From: Steromphala cineraria
Taxonomy: Eukaryota > Mollusca > Gastropoda > Trochida > Trochidae
Direction of reading: 5' to 3'
DNA length: 64,000 bases
NCBI GenBank assembly: GCA_916613615.1
Contig: OU744735.1
Coordinates: forward strand, 42,233,468 to 42,297,467
Shown here: positions 46,427-58,352 of the stretch, piece after piece
Position numbering within the stretch: position 1 is the stretch's first letter
Layout: each line of letters starts with the position of its first letter
Notes under the pieces: model-generated
The model's database searches: none
What the model saw: the letters and a program-made list of their open reading frames with translations, nothing else
What the model was told of the DNA's origin: nothing
Translations under genes and position numbers: made by a program

Positions 46427-47697
46427 TATATCGTTAAGGTAATAACTTATCAAAACGTCTAAATGAAACATATGACATTAACTAATATATATTGTCAACA
46501 TGTCAATACGTACGGTATTGTCTTCCCACAAAGGTAGAATGAAATCCTGATCTTATTCAATTTTACCACCTTTTGCAATCATTCAGAGTAAAGAAATAGA
46601 CGAGAAAGTAAAGAAAAAGACGACAGAAGTTTTTCTAACGAAGAATAAACCCAAACGTAGTTCAGTTTAGCAGTTCCATCCTTCACGTTTAATCTGCATA
46701 GAAGCTTGTCCATAAGTGGGTTGGTTTGGATAGAGTCTTACACGTCGTACTGAACTGTCCTTGAGAAATGCAATCGGCAACAAGTCAAGAGAGCATCAGA
46801 ATCGCAGTTTTATCTCTTTATTGCATTCCAACCTCGATGTTCTTATCCCGAATGAACTTGCCAATTGCCATTGTTTTGCTTCCAAACACTGTCAATTGGG
46901 CAGTCGAAGATCTTTGATTACACTTGTCTATGCTCTTCTAGAGCGGGAGAACATATCAATATGCTGACCTTCAGTGTGTACTATCCATGACGTCACATAG
47001 AGCCAACGTTTGCGGTAGTCTAACTTACCAGGTATCAGCCTTCGTGTAGTGAAAAAACAATTTTTTGTGTGTTTCTGGGTTGACAAAGTCCTCATAACCT
47101 TTCTTTATTGCCGCATTAGGCTACCAATAGAAATTAAGGAACATTTGCGATTCTTGTAACGAGGGAAGTTATTGCTCATTTTTGTCAATTTTCAGAGAGG
47201 ATTCACAATATTTTTGCTACGCCGTAAGCCGCTTTAGATGATTTTTTTAACTTAGGGGTAGACCAAGGGTCCTTATTGCCAGCTAATAAACTTTTGCAGC
47301 AAGGTTACGTGATTTTGACTTGTTTGCAGTTTTCATAAAAATGAATGGACGTTGCTCAATTGAAAGTTTTAAGCATAAATGTTAGTTTCAAATCTGTCAT
47401 TAATAATTCAACTGACAGCAAAAGTTTATGGTTTTCGATATTCCATTTTGAAAATGATAGAGTTTCTTTTGGACGTTAGTTTAGATACAGCCGATTAAGA
47501 CCATGTGAACATAGTAAATAAGAATATAACAGATCTTAGATAATATCTGAAAACGTCTCTCTTTTCAGGTGAGAAGATGCAACTCCAATTTGATCGTTAT
47601 CTTATGGCTGTTTCAGAAGTTTAGTCAATTTATTTATGCTAGGATAGTTTGAAAATATTTTTATCTAAATTTGGACAAATCAGTAACTCAGTGTATT
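46427..47697. other. No gene seen
   Basis: AT-rich DNA. The frames 46,220-46,471 (minus, partly inside the Tc1 end) and 46,761-46,967 (plus) are unrecognised. Confidence 0.45.
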
Positions 47698-47699
47698 TA

Positions 47700-49243
47700 T
47701 ACTGACGTCCAAAAAAAGGCCTCAATGGTATTCATGCAAATAACACAAGACATACATGTTGCAGATTGAAAATAAAAAATGTTTATTCAGAGATTATTCA
47801 ATTACGCATCATGTTGCAACCATCATTTACATACGTCATTTATTACAAAAGATATTGAGACGTCAAGACAAGTGGGGTACATTGTCCGGTATTCGATCAC
47901 ACATAAAATACATTTCTGCAAATATTGATGCAAATATTCTTAAATACAGTTCTTAAATAACTTTAATGACGGGTGTGAGCTCCTCTAGCAGCCAAGCAAG
48001 CTTGAACACGTCGTCGCATAGAGAAAGTCAGACGCCTGATCATGTGAGGCGGAATTCTGTTCCATTCCCCCTGCAATGCTTGTACGAGTTGCATACGATT
48101 CCGGGGAAGGACCTGTCTCTTGCGAAGCTGTCTGTCGAGGTGGTCCCACAGATGCTCGATTGGATTCAGGTCCGGGGACATCGCTGGCCATGGCAACACA
48201 ACATCGTTATTCTGCTGAAGAAAGTTCCGAACTAGTCTTGCTGTATGGGGGCGAGCGTTGTCATGTTGGAAGAGAAAACCCTGGTGTCGATTTACATGTG
48301 GCAACACTTCCGGTCTCAGTACTTGGTCTATGTATCCTTGACCATTCAAATTGCTTTTTATTTCTACCAGATTTGTCTTTGTATCGTCCCGAATGCCACC
48401 CCAAACCATCACACCGCCACCTCCGTGGGATACATATTCTTGGATGCAGTTTCTGTTGTACCGCTCACTTGCCCGGCGTTGTACCTGCACTCGACCATCA
48501 AACTTGAATAATTGAAACCTGCTCTCGTCCGAAAACAACACACGGCGCCAATTTCTGTTCTACCAGACTCTAACACGTCTTGCCCATCTCAGTCTGCCTA
48601 TGCGATGCCGTCGTGTCAACGCTATCCCCCTGTGCGGCCGACGGGTGAAGATACTATGTTGTCGTAACCTTCGACCTACTGTCTGTCTGCTGACTTGCCT
48701 ACCAAGCGCCGTTGTTGCAGATTCTGTGATGGTAAGGAATCGATTTCTGAGGTGAAGCGTCCTTAAATAGCGGTCCTCCCCGGGGGTAGTCACTCGCGGT
48801 CTCCCTGCCCTGGGTCTGTCCTGGGTCCTGCCAGTCTGCCTGTAGCGTCTCAAAAGTCTGGTGATTGTAGATCTTGCGCAGCCAAACGTTCTTGCAACAT
48901 GGTCTTGAGTTGCCCCCATCTCCACCATTCCTATCGCGTTCCCTCGATCTTCCGCATTTAATCTTGGCATTACTACTGTCATTTTCTTATTTCATATGAC
49001 CGCTAGATTCCATCTTAACCGCATTTATATTGTTTAAAAGCATGTAAAAGTGTGAGAGCACGTGCATTAGAATTGCTGCGTTTCTTAGCTTTTTTCGAGA
49101 ATATGGCGTTTCTGGCAAGAACTTTTGGTGCACTTACAATGGCTGCGTTCGGCAGAACAGTTCCATCACAAAAGTTCTTCGAAAAAAAATCTACCAAAAA
49201 AAACATATTTGAAGGATTGAGGCCTTATTTTTGGACGTCAGTG
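47700..49243 (-). mobile_element. Tc1-like transposon 2 (nearly intact)
   Basis: Terminal inverted repeats of about 27 bp: left ACTGACGTCCAAAAAAAGGC at 47,701 and right, inverted, ACTGACGTCCAAAAATAAGG ending at 49,243. TA target duplications lie at 47,698-47,699 and 49,244-49,245. The length (1,544 bp) is typical of Tc1 elements. One transposase gene is inside, on the minus strand. It lies about 250 bp from the 3' end of the fibrinogen-domain gene. Confidence 0.92.
47963..48982 (-). pseudogene. Tc1-family transposase with a single amber stop
   Basis: The protein would bind the terminal repeats and cut and paste the element in the nucleus. From the ATG at 48,982: a paired-type DNA-binding region (about residues 1-110, with GATQDHVARTFGCARSTITR and a GRPRVT linker), then a DDE catalytic domain with FSDESRF, FQHDNARPHTA and SPDLNPIEHLWD. 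The spacing between the second Asp and the Glu is 34 residues (DD34E), as in Tc1. One in-frame TAG at 48,562-48,560, following RVRVW, is the only break. The frame continues unchanged to the natural stop near 47,963. Total length, about 340 codons, is normal for the family. Readthrough or a sequencing error would restore activity on paper, but as written it is a pseudogene. Confidence 0.92.
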
Positions 49244-49326
49244 TAATTCAAAAGTAAGCTTTGTTTCTTTCAACCATTTAAATCTGTATATAGCAGGAGC
49301 TTTCATTATTCATGTTTCATTTCCTC

Positions 49327-49332
49327 TTTATT
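49327..49332 (-). promoter_or_regulatory. Candidate polyadenylation signal AATAAA
   Basis: AATAAA on the minus strand, about 160 nt beyond the stop codon of the fibrinogen-domain gene. This is a sensible distance for its 3' UTR. Chosen by position only. Confidence 0.4.
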
Positions 49333-49490
49333 GTTGATTCTTTTTCACTCGCTGTAAATTATTGAATACATTTTAGATTGATTATTTGATAGGATGTATT
49401 GAAGTTGGAAAGACGATAGTCAAAGGGAATTAAAGACCAAATTAAATAAAGAATATAAAAGTTGTTTTCCATATATTCCGCATCCTCGTT

Positions 49491-52400
49491 TCAGGCTGGC
49501 TTGACCTTCATCTCAGTTTGGTTTAGAGAAACATAGGCTCCATGCCATGGTTTCCAGTTCAGACCTTCTCCGAATAGTGTCGAGCCGTACAGCCCGTTGG
49601 GGTTTGCTTGGTGACATGCACCGTACCACCAGCCCCCGTAGTACTTCTCAGCACAGTTGGTCGTTGGTCGTGCATCATTGTCATTGTCCTTTGTAGTAAA
49701 CTTCTGACCACTTGCATATCTAGTCATAGCATCACCTGTACATGAGAGTCAACAGATGACATATCCAGACAGTCTATATATATCATTAGCAACACAATGT
49801 ATAAGTAACCCTGATGATCACTATGTTGTGAAACCGGTTGGTAATGAACTTATATAAAGACCGATCTTCATTTTTTTATTTTTAAAGAATATATATATTA
49901 CACTGTTGAAAAGACTTGTAAACAAGTCGAAATGTGACGCATCCAGTCATTATTAAAATGATATCTACAGCAAGTGTAACATATAACATATAATATGATA
50001 TAATATAATAAATGTCTTTAGATGACCAAAAGTAGAATGTATTCTAATACGGCATAGGAATGTTTGAATACATCAAGATCAATTTTATATCACCGCCTTG
50101 TATTAGATGTCTCTGTAATAGACATAGTCCGGCCATAATCCAACCTTCATTAGAATGTAACCGTAGGGTTAGAATAAGACCGGCTATTGTTCATGCAGTA
50201 CCCGATCATCGGCTGTACAAGCAGTAAATCGCAAAAGTTGTAACTTGGGAAATAAATGAATAACGTGATTACTTGTTGTTGCATTTACCTCTATCTCCAG
50301 AGAAACCGGAAACAAGCAGTCTGTATTTCTCAGCCTCGCTGTCGACAGAAAACGTCGAGTACTTGGCGAACCCTGCAGCATTAGACCCGTCCAGCATGTC
50401 GATTCTCAGCTGTGATGCTCTCGCAGTGGTCAAACGGTGGATTTTGTCGTTTCCTTGAACGATAAATGTGAAATAAGAAAGAGTATTATATGGATGGCAA
50501 CTTCTTTATTAATCCATTTATTCCTCTTCCATATTGTCATCCCACTTTCTAAAATGCCTTTCAAATAGATACATACCATGATTATTGGTTGTCAAGTCAC
50601 TACATTGACTCATTGACTTACATAGCAAAATAACATATTAACTGTTATAGGGCTCGTTCTGTTACACAACTGGTTTAGACAAACAAACATGTAACATAAC
50701 AAGACCAGGTTTATACGTTAACCTATTTATCAGCTTTTCGGACACTGAGTAAAACATCTGTCTTTTCCATATCTATGTTTATATTTAAGATATGATCATA
50801 AGAGTAAAAATCACCATTTCAAGAAATACAAAACACACGGTTAGATTTGGTAAAAACCGATCTTCGGAATGAAAAAAACAATTTTATTTTGAATATTCAT
50901 AGACCCTATCCTTCTTCAAGTGGTGGTTATCGACTTACCTAACCAAAAATTTCTGCTTATGTTTCCAAACCCTTGTTTGTATTCGGACCATGTCCTGAAG
51001 AAGTCTCCAGTTCCGTCGATTCGTTTTTGAAACACCTGTATACATTACGAACCATATTGAGGAAAAACCTTTTTATTTTTTCTTTATAAAAGATATATCT
51101 GCTATTGATGCAATGATGTGCTCGGCTTCTGGGCAAAATAAAATGTAAATCTGAAAATCTTACTATCTCACAAGCATTGCATAATTAAAATGTTCGTTTA
51201 TGTACCAGGCAAACGAATTGAAAACGCAACTCAACAATGCAATGAAACCTTGTGGTTTGGGAATCAAGACTTTGTTCCTTGCCTATTTGTTTATAGAAAT
51301 GTTGAAAATCAATATTTTGGAGAACCAACCACTTACTACCTGGTGGCAACCATTTTATAATTAAGTATTAAATACTTATACAAATATCAAAATTATACTA
51401 CCGTCCATCCACCTCCATCAGTGGTCATGTCACAGTAGACTTGGAATGGACCTTGTTCATCTTGGGGGTTGATGGTGTAAACTCCGTCCTGTGATGATGG
51501 GTCGTTCATCTGTATATCAGCACAGTCCCTCACATCTACATTTAATGAAGTAAATTGCATTTAAGCTTAGTGCATGTCGTATCGAGTGACATTTTTATTC
51601 GCTTTATACTTTCTATCTCATTGTATGAAACCGATGCTTAACAAGTAAGTGTCAATTACAGTACTTATAAGTTCGGTTTTTATTATGCACATTCTTTGGA
51701 TAAATGGAAATATATTCTAAATCCTCCAAGTGTCAGATGATATAAGGAGCCAAAAGAGTCTCAGGGGCAATATTGGTCTCAGGAATTTCAGGAGGCTGAG
51801 GAATCCAAGGAACCCAAAAGGGGGGTTCAAGAAGTATGAGAAAGTACAAGGAGCTCTCGGGGTACAAGACCCACTAGAGATTCAAGAAGCTTCAAAAAGT
51901 ACACAGAGCTTCAGAGGGTTCAAGGAGCTTCAGGAAGTACAAGGAGCTTCAGGGGCTTCAAGGAACTTCAGAGGGTTCAAGAAGCTTCAGGGAATTCAAG
52001 GAGCTTCAGGGGTTCAATAATCTTTGGGGGGTTCAAGGAGCTTCAGAGGATTTAAAGAACTTCAGAGGGTTCAAGGACATCAAAAAGTCCATGGAGCTTC
52101 AGGGGCTCCAAGGAACTTCAGAGGTTTTCAATGAGCTTCAGGGAGTCGGTGGAGCTTCAGGGGGTTCAAGAAGCTTAAGGATGTTCACAGAGCTCCAAGG
52201 AGCTGGGAGCATGAGAAGGTACAAGGAGCTTCAGGTAGTTCAAGGAACCTCAAGAGGGTTCAATGAACTTAAATTCAAGGTGCAAGGAGCATGAGAAGGT
52301 ACAAGGAGCTTCAGGTAGTTCAAGGAACCTCAAGAGGGTTAAATGAACTTAAATTCAAGGCGCTTCAGGGGTTCAAAGAGCTTCAGGGGTTTCAATGAGC

Positions 52401-54739
52401 TTTAGGTGGTCCAAGGCGCTTCAGAGGGTTTGAAGGAGCTTTAGAATGTTCACGGACTTTCAAAGAGCTTCAGAGGGTTCATGGAGCGTAAAAGGGTTCA
52501 AGAAGCGTCAGGGAGTTCAAGGAGCTTCAGAGGGTTCAAGGAACTTAAGAGGGTTACAGTAGCTTCTTGGCGCTCTAGGGGTTCAAGACGTTTCATGAAG
52601 TAAACAGAGCTTCAGGGGGTTCCAGGAGCTTCAGGCGAATCAAGAAACTTCAGTGGGTTTAAGGAGCTTAAAGGGTTTTAAGGAGCTTCAGGGGGATCAA
52701 GGAACTTCATATGGTGTCAGGAGCTTCAGGGGGTTCCAGAAGCTTGCTTCAGAGGGTTCGAGAAGTTTCAGGGGGTTCAATGAGCTTTAGAGGGTTCAAG
52801 GAGCTTCAGTAGGTTCAATGAGCTTCAGTGGGTTCAAGGAGCTTCAGAGGGTTTACTGAGCTTCAGGGGGTTCAAGAAACTTCAGCTGGTTTAAGGAACT
52901 TCAGGGGGTTCAAGGAGCTTGCTTCAGAGGGTTCAAACAGTTTCAGAGGGTTCAAGGAACTTCAGTGGGTACAAGGAACATCAGTGGGGTCAAGGAGCTT
53001 CAAGGGGTTTACTGAGTATGAAGGGATTTAAGGAGCTTCAGGGGGTTCAAGGAACTTCATATGGTTTCAAGAGCTTCAGGATATTCAAGGAGCTTAATTG
53101 GGTTAGGGGTCTTTAGGGGTTAAAGGAACTTCATGAGGTCCAAGGCGCTTAAAGGAGTTCAAGGAGCTTCAGGGGATTCAAAGACCTTCAGAAGGTTCAA
53201 GGAGCTTTAAAGGGTCCAAGGAGTTTGATAGTGTGTTTATGGAGTTTCAATAGCAAGAACAGGAGCACCAGGAACCATAAGAGCCAACAATCATACGTCA
53301 TTGGGTGATTCATAACCATTTAGGGGTCCAAAAAGCTTAAGAGGGTTCAAGGAGCGTCATATGATTCAATGAACTTCAGGGAGTTCTATGAGCTTCAGGG
53401 AGTTCAAGGAACTTAAGAGGGTTACAGGAGCTTCGGAACGCTCAAGGGGTTCAAGACGTTTAAGGGAGTAGGTGGAGCTCAGGGGGTTCAATGAGCTTCA
53501 AAGGGTTAAAGGAGCTTCAGAGGGTTAAAGGGGCTTCAGAGGACTTTAGGGGCTTCAGAGGGTTACAGGAGCTTTAGAGGATTAGGAGCTTTAGGAGGTT
53601 CAAAGAGCTACAGCGGGTCCAATGAGCATCAGTGGATTCAATGAGCTTCAGAGGGTTTCCAGAGCTGCAGAGGGTATTAGAAGCTTCAAGGGGTCTAAGG
53701 AGCTTCAGGTGTTCAAGGACCTTGCTTCATAGGGTTTAATGAGTTTCAGAGGGTTTAAGGAACTTCAGTAGGTTCAAGGACCTTCAGTGGGTTCAAGGAA
53801 CTTCAGAGGTTTACTGAGCTTCAGGGGGTTCAAGAAACTTCAGAGGGATTAAGGAGCTTGAGAGGGTTCAAGAAGCTTCGGGGGGTGGGGGGGGGGGGGG
53901 GGGGGGGTTCAAGGAACTACATGTGGTTTCAAGAGCTTCAGGAGTTTTATGGTGTGGTTATGGAGTTTCAATAGCAACACGAACCACAGGAGCACCAGAA
54001 TCCAAAAGAGCCACAAATCTTACGTAAACCATAAGTTTAGTTATTCTGGTATATACCAGAATAATAATGCTCTCTAGTTCACGTTATCAGTTTTGAAAGG
54101 GTCTATTGGCTTAAAGTCGCCGATCTATAAGTGTTCGGTCCCCTGTTTTAAATTTTTGGAAAGGACATATAAAAGGTGCTGTTACAAACTTTACAATAAG
54201 GTAAATAACCATCCAATAAAGTGAATGTATCTTTCTTTTTCATTTGTTATCAAGCTTCTAATTCATACTCAAGGTATCACACGTGTCAACTTGCCTACAA
54301 CCACGGCCTTAAATAAATGTCTGTTTTGTGTTGTATGGGACATTCGTAAGATATTCATTGAATTATCACAGAAAAAGGCCCTTCAGTTTAAAATGAATGT
54401 TCTGTTTGCACCAAAAACCGTTTATTACTTACCCTTGTCCATGGTAAAGTAACGAGATGTTTCATCTGCAGTGACCGGCTCATCAGAGTAGAACTGGACA
54501 GTGTGACCAGAGCAAGACTTGGTGTCTCTGTTGTAGAAGAAGGAGACACATTTAGGGTCCCCAGCACACTCAGAGACACAATCTGCGAGAGATCCTGAAG
54601 ACGACAGCGCGAAATCTGTTCTCAGGGAATCATCGAAAGATAAAACCCTGTGAAATGTCTGTTTAACAGAAGTGAGACACTGTCCCCTTTCGACAAGAAA
54701 TAGAACTAATTTTACGGTAATAAGGGTTGTCGAATGCAT
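49491..54739 (-). CDS. Secreted PAN/apple plus fibrinogen-C-terminal domain protein
   Basis: Five exons: 54739-54433, 51535-51402, 51035-50939, 50453-50289, 49735-49491. All introns are GT-AG, in phases 1, 0, 1, 1. Total 948 nt, 315 residues plus stop, with no interruption. Residues 1 to about 21 are a hydrophobic signal peptide. About 25-102 form a PAN/apple domain ([16 protein letters not shown]). About 106-315 form a fibrinogen-related domain with conserved Cys107/Cys137 and Cys262/Cys275, [21 protein letters not shown], the calcium-site DNDND (251-255), GGWWYGACH and the TEMKVKP end. Such proteins (ficolins, tachylectins, FREPs) commonly bind acetylated sugars or microbes outside the cell, so a recognition lectin is likely but inferred. 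A partial duplicate lies at 34,099-34,789. Intron 1 contains a 2.2-kb minisatellite. Confidence 0.92.
51745..53950 (+). repeat. 20-bp minisatellite in intron 1 of the PAN-fibrinogen gene
   Basis: About 110 diverged units of GGTTCAAGGAGCTTCAGGG, spaced 19-20 bp. The plus-strand frames here (for example 51,730-52,020 and 52,828-53,031) are translations of the repeat on the non-coding strand. The repeat fills most of the 2.9-kb intron. Confidence 0.95.
53887..53907 (+). repeat. Poly-G run of 21 bases
   Basis: A continuous G tract within the intron-1 minisatellite, preceded by GGGGGT. The pre-mRNA carries the C-rich complement. Homopolymer length is often unreliable in assemblies. Confidence 0.9.
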
Positions 54740-54820
54740 GGTTTCAAACTTCTAGTATAATTACTAACTGTTTCTTTGCCTTAGAGTGATATTTACGTCT
54801 ATTCTACAAGAAACCTTTCC

Positions 54821-54826
54821 TTTATA
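54821..54826 (-). promoter_or_regulatory. TATA box of the PAN-fibrinogen gene
   Basis: TATAAAGG on the minus strand, about 82 nt upstream of the ATG at 54,739. Transcription would start near 54,795 and leave a 5' UTR of about 55 nt. No long upstream frame competes. Confidence 0.55.
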
Positions 54827-55204
54827 GCATCAAAACTATACCATTATGACCATTGATACCATGGAATGGATTGTTGTCAATTGTTTACAATCCACAGAGG
54901 AATCTTCGAGCTCTGAATAATGTATTTTCTTCTTAACTATACGCTTGAGCAAGTGCAAAGAGTTGGTGTCCAATTGCAACCAGGGAATTGTCTGAAGAAA
55001 GAGGTTAACTCCGAGCAATAGTGTCAAGTTTCGTAAATGATTTAGAACAAAAAAGGTCATTGGTTATGGTGTTGGGGTCAAATATGTCAACGTTCAATTT
55101 ATCGAGATGTATTTGTTGTGTCGGAAAATAACCAGTTAAGGTATAGTGACATTTAAATTAGCATTTAATATATCAATATAGCAAATATTTGTGATTTTGG
55201 TTGC

Positions 55205-55320
55205 GTTTTGTCCCAAGGCAGTGAACAGTGATCCACATTGCACTCAGACCACCCAGCTGATAAAATGAGTACCTGAGGGTTCCGAGCACAACCAGAAACA
55301 CAATCTATCAAAAATTCTTA
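55205..55320 (-). pseudogene. Decayed PAN-like exon, copy A
   Basis: On the minus strand 55,305-55,282 reads DCVSGCAR, followed by NPQ and preceded by FLI after a stop. The adjacent 55,205-55,280 contains SINE-core-like sequence (CACCCAGCTGATAAAATGAG). It lies about 500 bp upstream of the true first exon. It could be an old PAN exon broken by a SINE, but the similarity is short. Confidence 0.4.
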
Positions 55321-55482
55321 GGAGAAGAGCGAAACAGCTGTTTGGTATTGTCGAGAGCAAGAATCGAACTCTAAACGGACTTTTAGAAAAATAGGAACGA
55401 CATTAGATTGAAGATGGATATGTAATATATGTAAATGCATGTCCTTTTCCCATCTGTTTTTTTTCTCGGGATAATAAATTGT

Positions 55483-55860
55483 GATGTGAAGTGAGCTGAG
55501 CTGGGGTTTTATGCCGCTTCCAAAAGTATTTAATTCTATCGCGGCTGCTAGTATTATTGCAGGAAGAAAGCCCGCAACACAATTGTGGCGTTGGCACCTG
55601 CGAGCATCGGCTAAAACTAGCGAACCATGGGTGGTACTGCACTGAAAGTCGGTGTAGCATTGCACCAAAAACTTTTCCCAATGTTTTTTTATGTATGTAT
55701 TGAAATATTGATTTTAATGCAATATTTTCTCGTTTAGCCTCTTGGTGGCTTAAAATTTTACATCTTTTTACGTATATATATGTATATGCGAAATGTTTTA
55801 TTTACATGTAATGTATGAGATGAGACAACTTTTGATCCGAAGCCGAACGCGCTTACCACT
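55483..55860 (-). mobile_element. tRNA-derived SINE, inverted, in block A, with insertion
   Basis: The same SINE insertion as 40,962-41,263, with matching flanks (GGATAATAAATTGT at 55,469 and GGATAATGAATGGT at 55,861). About 155 bp of unrelated AT-rich sequence (55,673-55,827, with GAGATGAGACA at its right edge) interrupts it. The 5' 15 bp or so, around box A, is lost. Confidence 0.85.
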
Positions 55861-56650
55861 GGATAATGAATGGTATATGTCAATCAAATCAATGCACACG
55901 ATATCTCTGGGGCAGAAAGAATACAACACTCCCTTTTCTGTCTGAAGTCACATGGGGACCAAACTAAACTAATGTTGTGGATATGACGCATCGAAGGAAA
56001 CACAGTATCTATAATATATATTCTTCTCGTTCCTTTGAGCGTGGTACATAAATCAATATCCTCCCATCTATATCTTCTTTTCTCGCAGTAAACTGATACA
56101 TCCACTGATATCAATAAGAGTGTGTCTGGTTTATCAAACGGACGAAAAATACATTGTTTTAAAGGAGCAGTATCGATTTTGTTTAAAACTTGTTAAGCTT
56201 CTTTCTTACCCCATTTGATATAAGCTTATGCCATATAATTATATTATATTTAGGAGGTCAAACATATCATTACTCAACGCTTACTGCGTAGTCGTTAAGA
56301 AAATTATCAAATTGTTAAGCATATACATGTATCAGTTGCGACAATTCTTCATCAAACATTATTAACAGTTTGTTGTGGTTGTTATTCTAACTTTTATAAG
56401 ATTTTTTCCGCTTGAAGAAATGAATGAAATGAATGAAATGAATTTCTCATAACTAAGTTTAAATCCTTACCTTGATGTTGTCTTGACTGCTGTCAAATAA
56501 CATGGGGAAAATTATGTGTATTTCTCCATAGTTGACATACACCAAATTATATTTTATCATATAAAAGTGTTGTTTTTTAAAGTTTTGATAACTCTTGGCT
56601 TTGACCTTTGACCTTAATTTTGAACATATAGCAAAATCAAAACCGGTCTA

Positions 56651-58210
56651 AAAAAAAAGAGGAATGAATTTAGTTTTCAAATTTCAAATCTCAATAAAGG
56701 GTAAAAATAATAATAACCCATATCTTGTGAATTTGACATTTCAGGTGACCCAGTTAATGATCACTTACCTTGAGTATTGCATAGATTAAAAGTGGTAAAG
56801 AAATGTCCCCCAAAGCTTAAAGGGAAATAGAGTGCACTGAATGTTTTTGGGATAAGCTATGTGATCAATTTTTCTGTCTGTGCAATTGAAACTGATTTGG
56901 TTCAGTACAACAAGGCAGAGGAGGCGACTTTCCGATAAATTTGGACCCCAAAAAGCTTCCTTTTGACTATGAAATGGACTTAATACAGTTTGGAGGTTCT
57001 AATTGATAAGACATAACATTTGATTATCATATCAGTGGGTACAAATTTCTTTTCAGATTCTTGGTTGTGGGTGGATCTTTTTTTAATAATGGTAATTTTG
57101 TCTAAAAAATATGTACAATTTGAATTTGATTAACACCAACAAAACCACACATTTGGCAAGCACAAGGCAAAAACAAGTTTTACAAAGATTAAGATTCTTG
57201 TGGCAACATCGTGAATGGTCGGTCTCATCTGCTTTTGACAATCTCGTGTTACAAGACATGCGCATCTGTTACAACCCTCTGGGAGCTGGACTGTGCGACT
57301 CCGTTAGTCTATTAGACCTTTTCCACTTAATGCAGCCAATATAATACATGACTTGTTTTGGGTTGCAAATTTAATCAGAGGTTTTGCATCAAATATGTGA
57401 CAGAAGTCATGAAATACGTTACGAGACAATTAAACATCAAATACGTTACATAAATATTACTTAAACAGGCTGCCATTACATCCAAGCTGATAGTAAATTA
57501 ACATGTGACAATTTGCATCAATTAATTTATTTATACAAACTTTTATCACACACCAAATATTTACCGATTATGCTTTGATTAATGGAACGTAGTTGAAGAA
57601 AACGTATCAGACTTTTACAATTTATGCAAATGTTTATCTGTTTTTAATTTGCCGCTCGTCGTTCTCTATAAACAACACCTTTTACATAGAATAAGAAAAA
57701 TACCCCAGTAAACTTTGCAGTATCTGTGTTATACAACCGTGAATGTACATCATATATCTGATGAAAACTATAACTTGCCCTGTGTCCGTGTCACGTTTTA
57801 AGTTGTAGCCAGGCGGAAAGTGCGAAAACTGTATTAAATTCTCATTGAAACGCAGTTGTAAAAGATATTTTTCCACACATTTTGGTTAACGTATATCAAA
57901 TGAGCGAAATTCCCTTGTTTCTGATAATAAAAGTAAGGAGAACTGATTTTTATAGCACATGGAGGTATATCTTTTTCGTTTCATCGAAAGTCTTTTCATA
58001 CAAATACAGTAATGAATGAGTCATCTAAAATAGTATTTCTGCACTTCATCTATTCAAGAGGCACAAAAACTAGCAAGCATGGTCATGTCTTAAAGTTATA
58101 GCAATGGGTCACCAATTTGATGAACTTGTTTTTTATCTGAAAATGAGTGAATTGTCAACCAATGAAAGCGAATGTTAGAGGGAGTTGCAAACGTACCATT
58201 GCATATAGTT
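56651..58210. other. No gene seen
   Basis: The frame 57,111-57,344 (plus, 77 codons) and those at 57,083-57,265 and 57,682-57,876 (minus) have no recognised domain or exon signals. No further fibrinogen or PAN exon was found. Confidence 0.45.
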
Positions 58211-58352
58211 AAAACATGAGTGTAATGTGGATGAAGTGCCTTGCCCAGGGACACAACACGGGATGAGACACAAGTCACAAGTTTTTGGGATTCGAACCCG
58301 GGTCTCTGGCGTGAGAGGCCAGCATGCTTACCACTACACCGCAGTGCTCCAC
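58211..58352 (-). mobile_element. tRNA(Glu)-like SINE
   Basis: Read on the minus strand from 58,352, a tRNA-like head has box A around CGGTGTAGTGG, an anticodon arm TGGC-CTCTCAC-GCCA (anticodon CTC, as in tRNA-Glu) and box B GGTTCGAATCC. The T-stem and acceptor stem do not pair properly, so it is not a functional tRNA. The body holds CCCTGGGCAAGGCACTTCAT, a core seen in many animal SINEs and also near 55,205-55,280. Confidence 0.75.

Larger units (their letters stand above)
54850..56650 (+). repeat. Segmental duplication block, copy A
   Basis: Upstream flank of the intact gene, collinear with 40,320-41,775 and sharing the SINE at the same site. Differences include a roughly 155-bp insertion in the SINE and small indels. 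Confidence 0.85.

Noticed and set aside
47966..48511. Plus-strand frames of 88-143 codons over Tc1 element 2
   Set aside because: Antisense shadows of the well-supported minus-strand transposase.
51730..53116. Plus-strand frames rich in GFKELQG repeats
   Set aside because: They lie inside intron 1 of a minus-strand gene and follow the 20-bp minisatellite; stops are scattered between them.
57111..57344. 77-codon frame as a small gene
   Set aside because: No signal peptide, domain, splice or polyadenylation context was found; it overlaps an equally long antisense frame.
58288..58352. Functional tRNA-Glu gene
   Set aside because: The anticodon arm is good but the T-stem and acceptor stem do not pair and the sequence continues into a SINE body.
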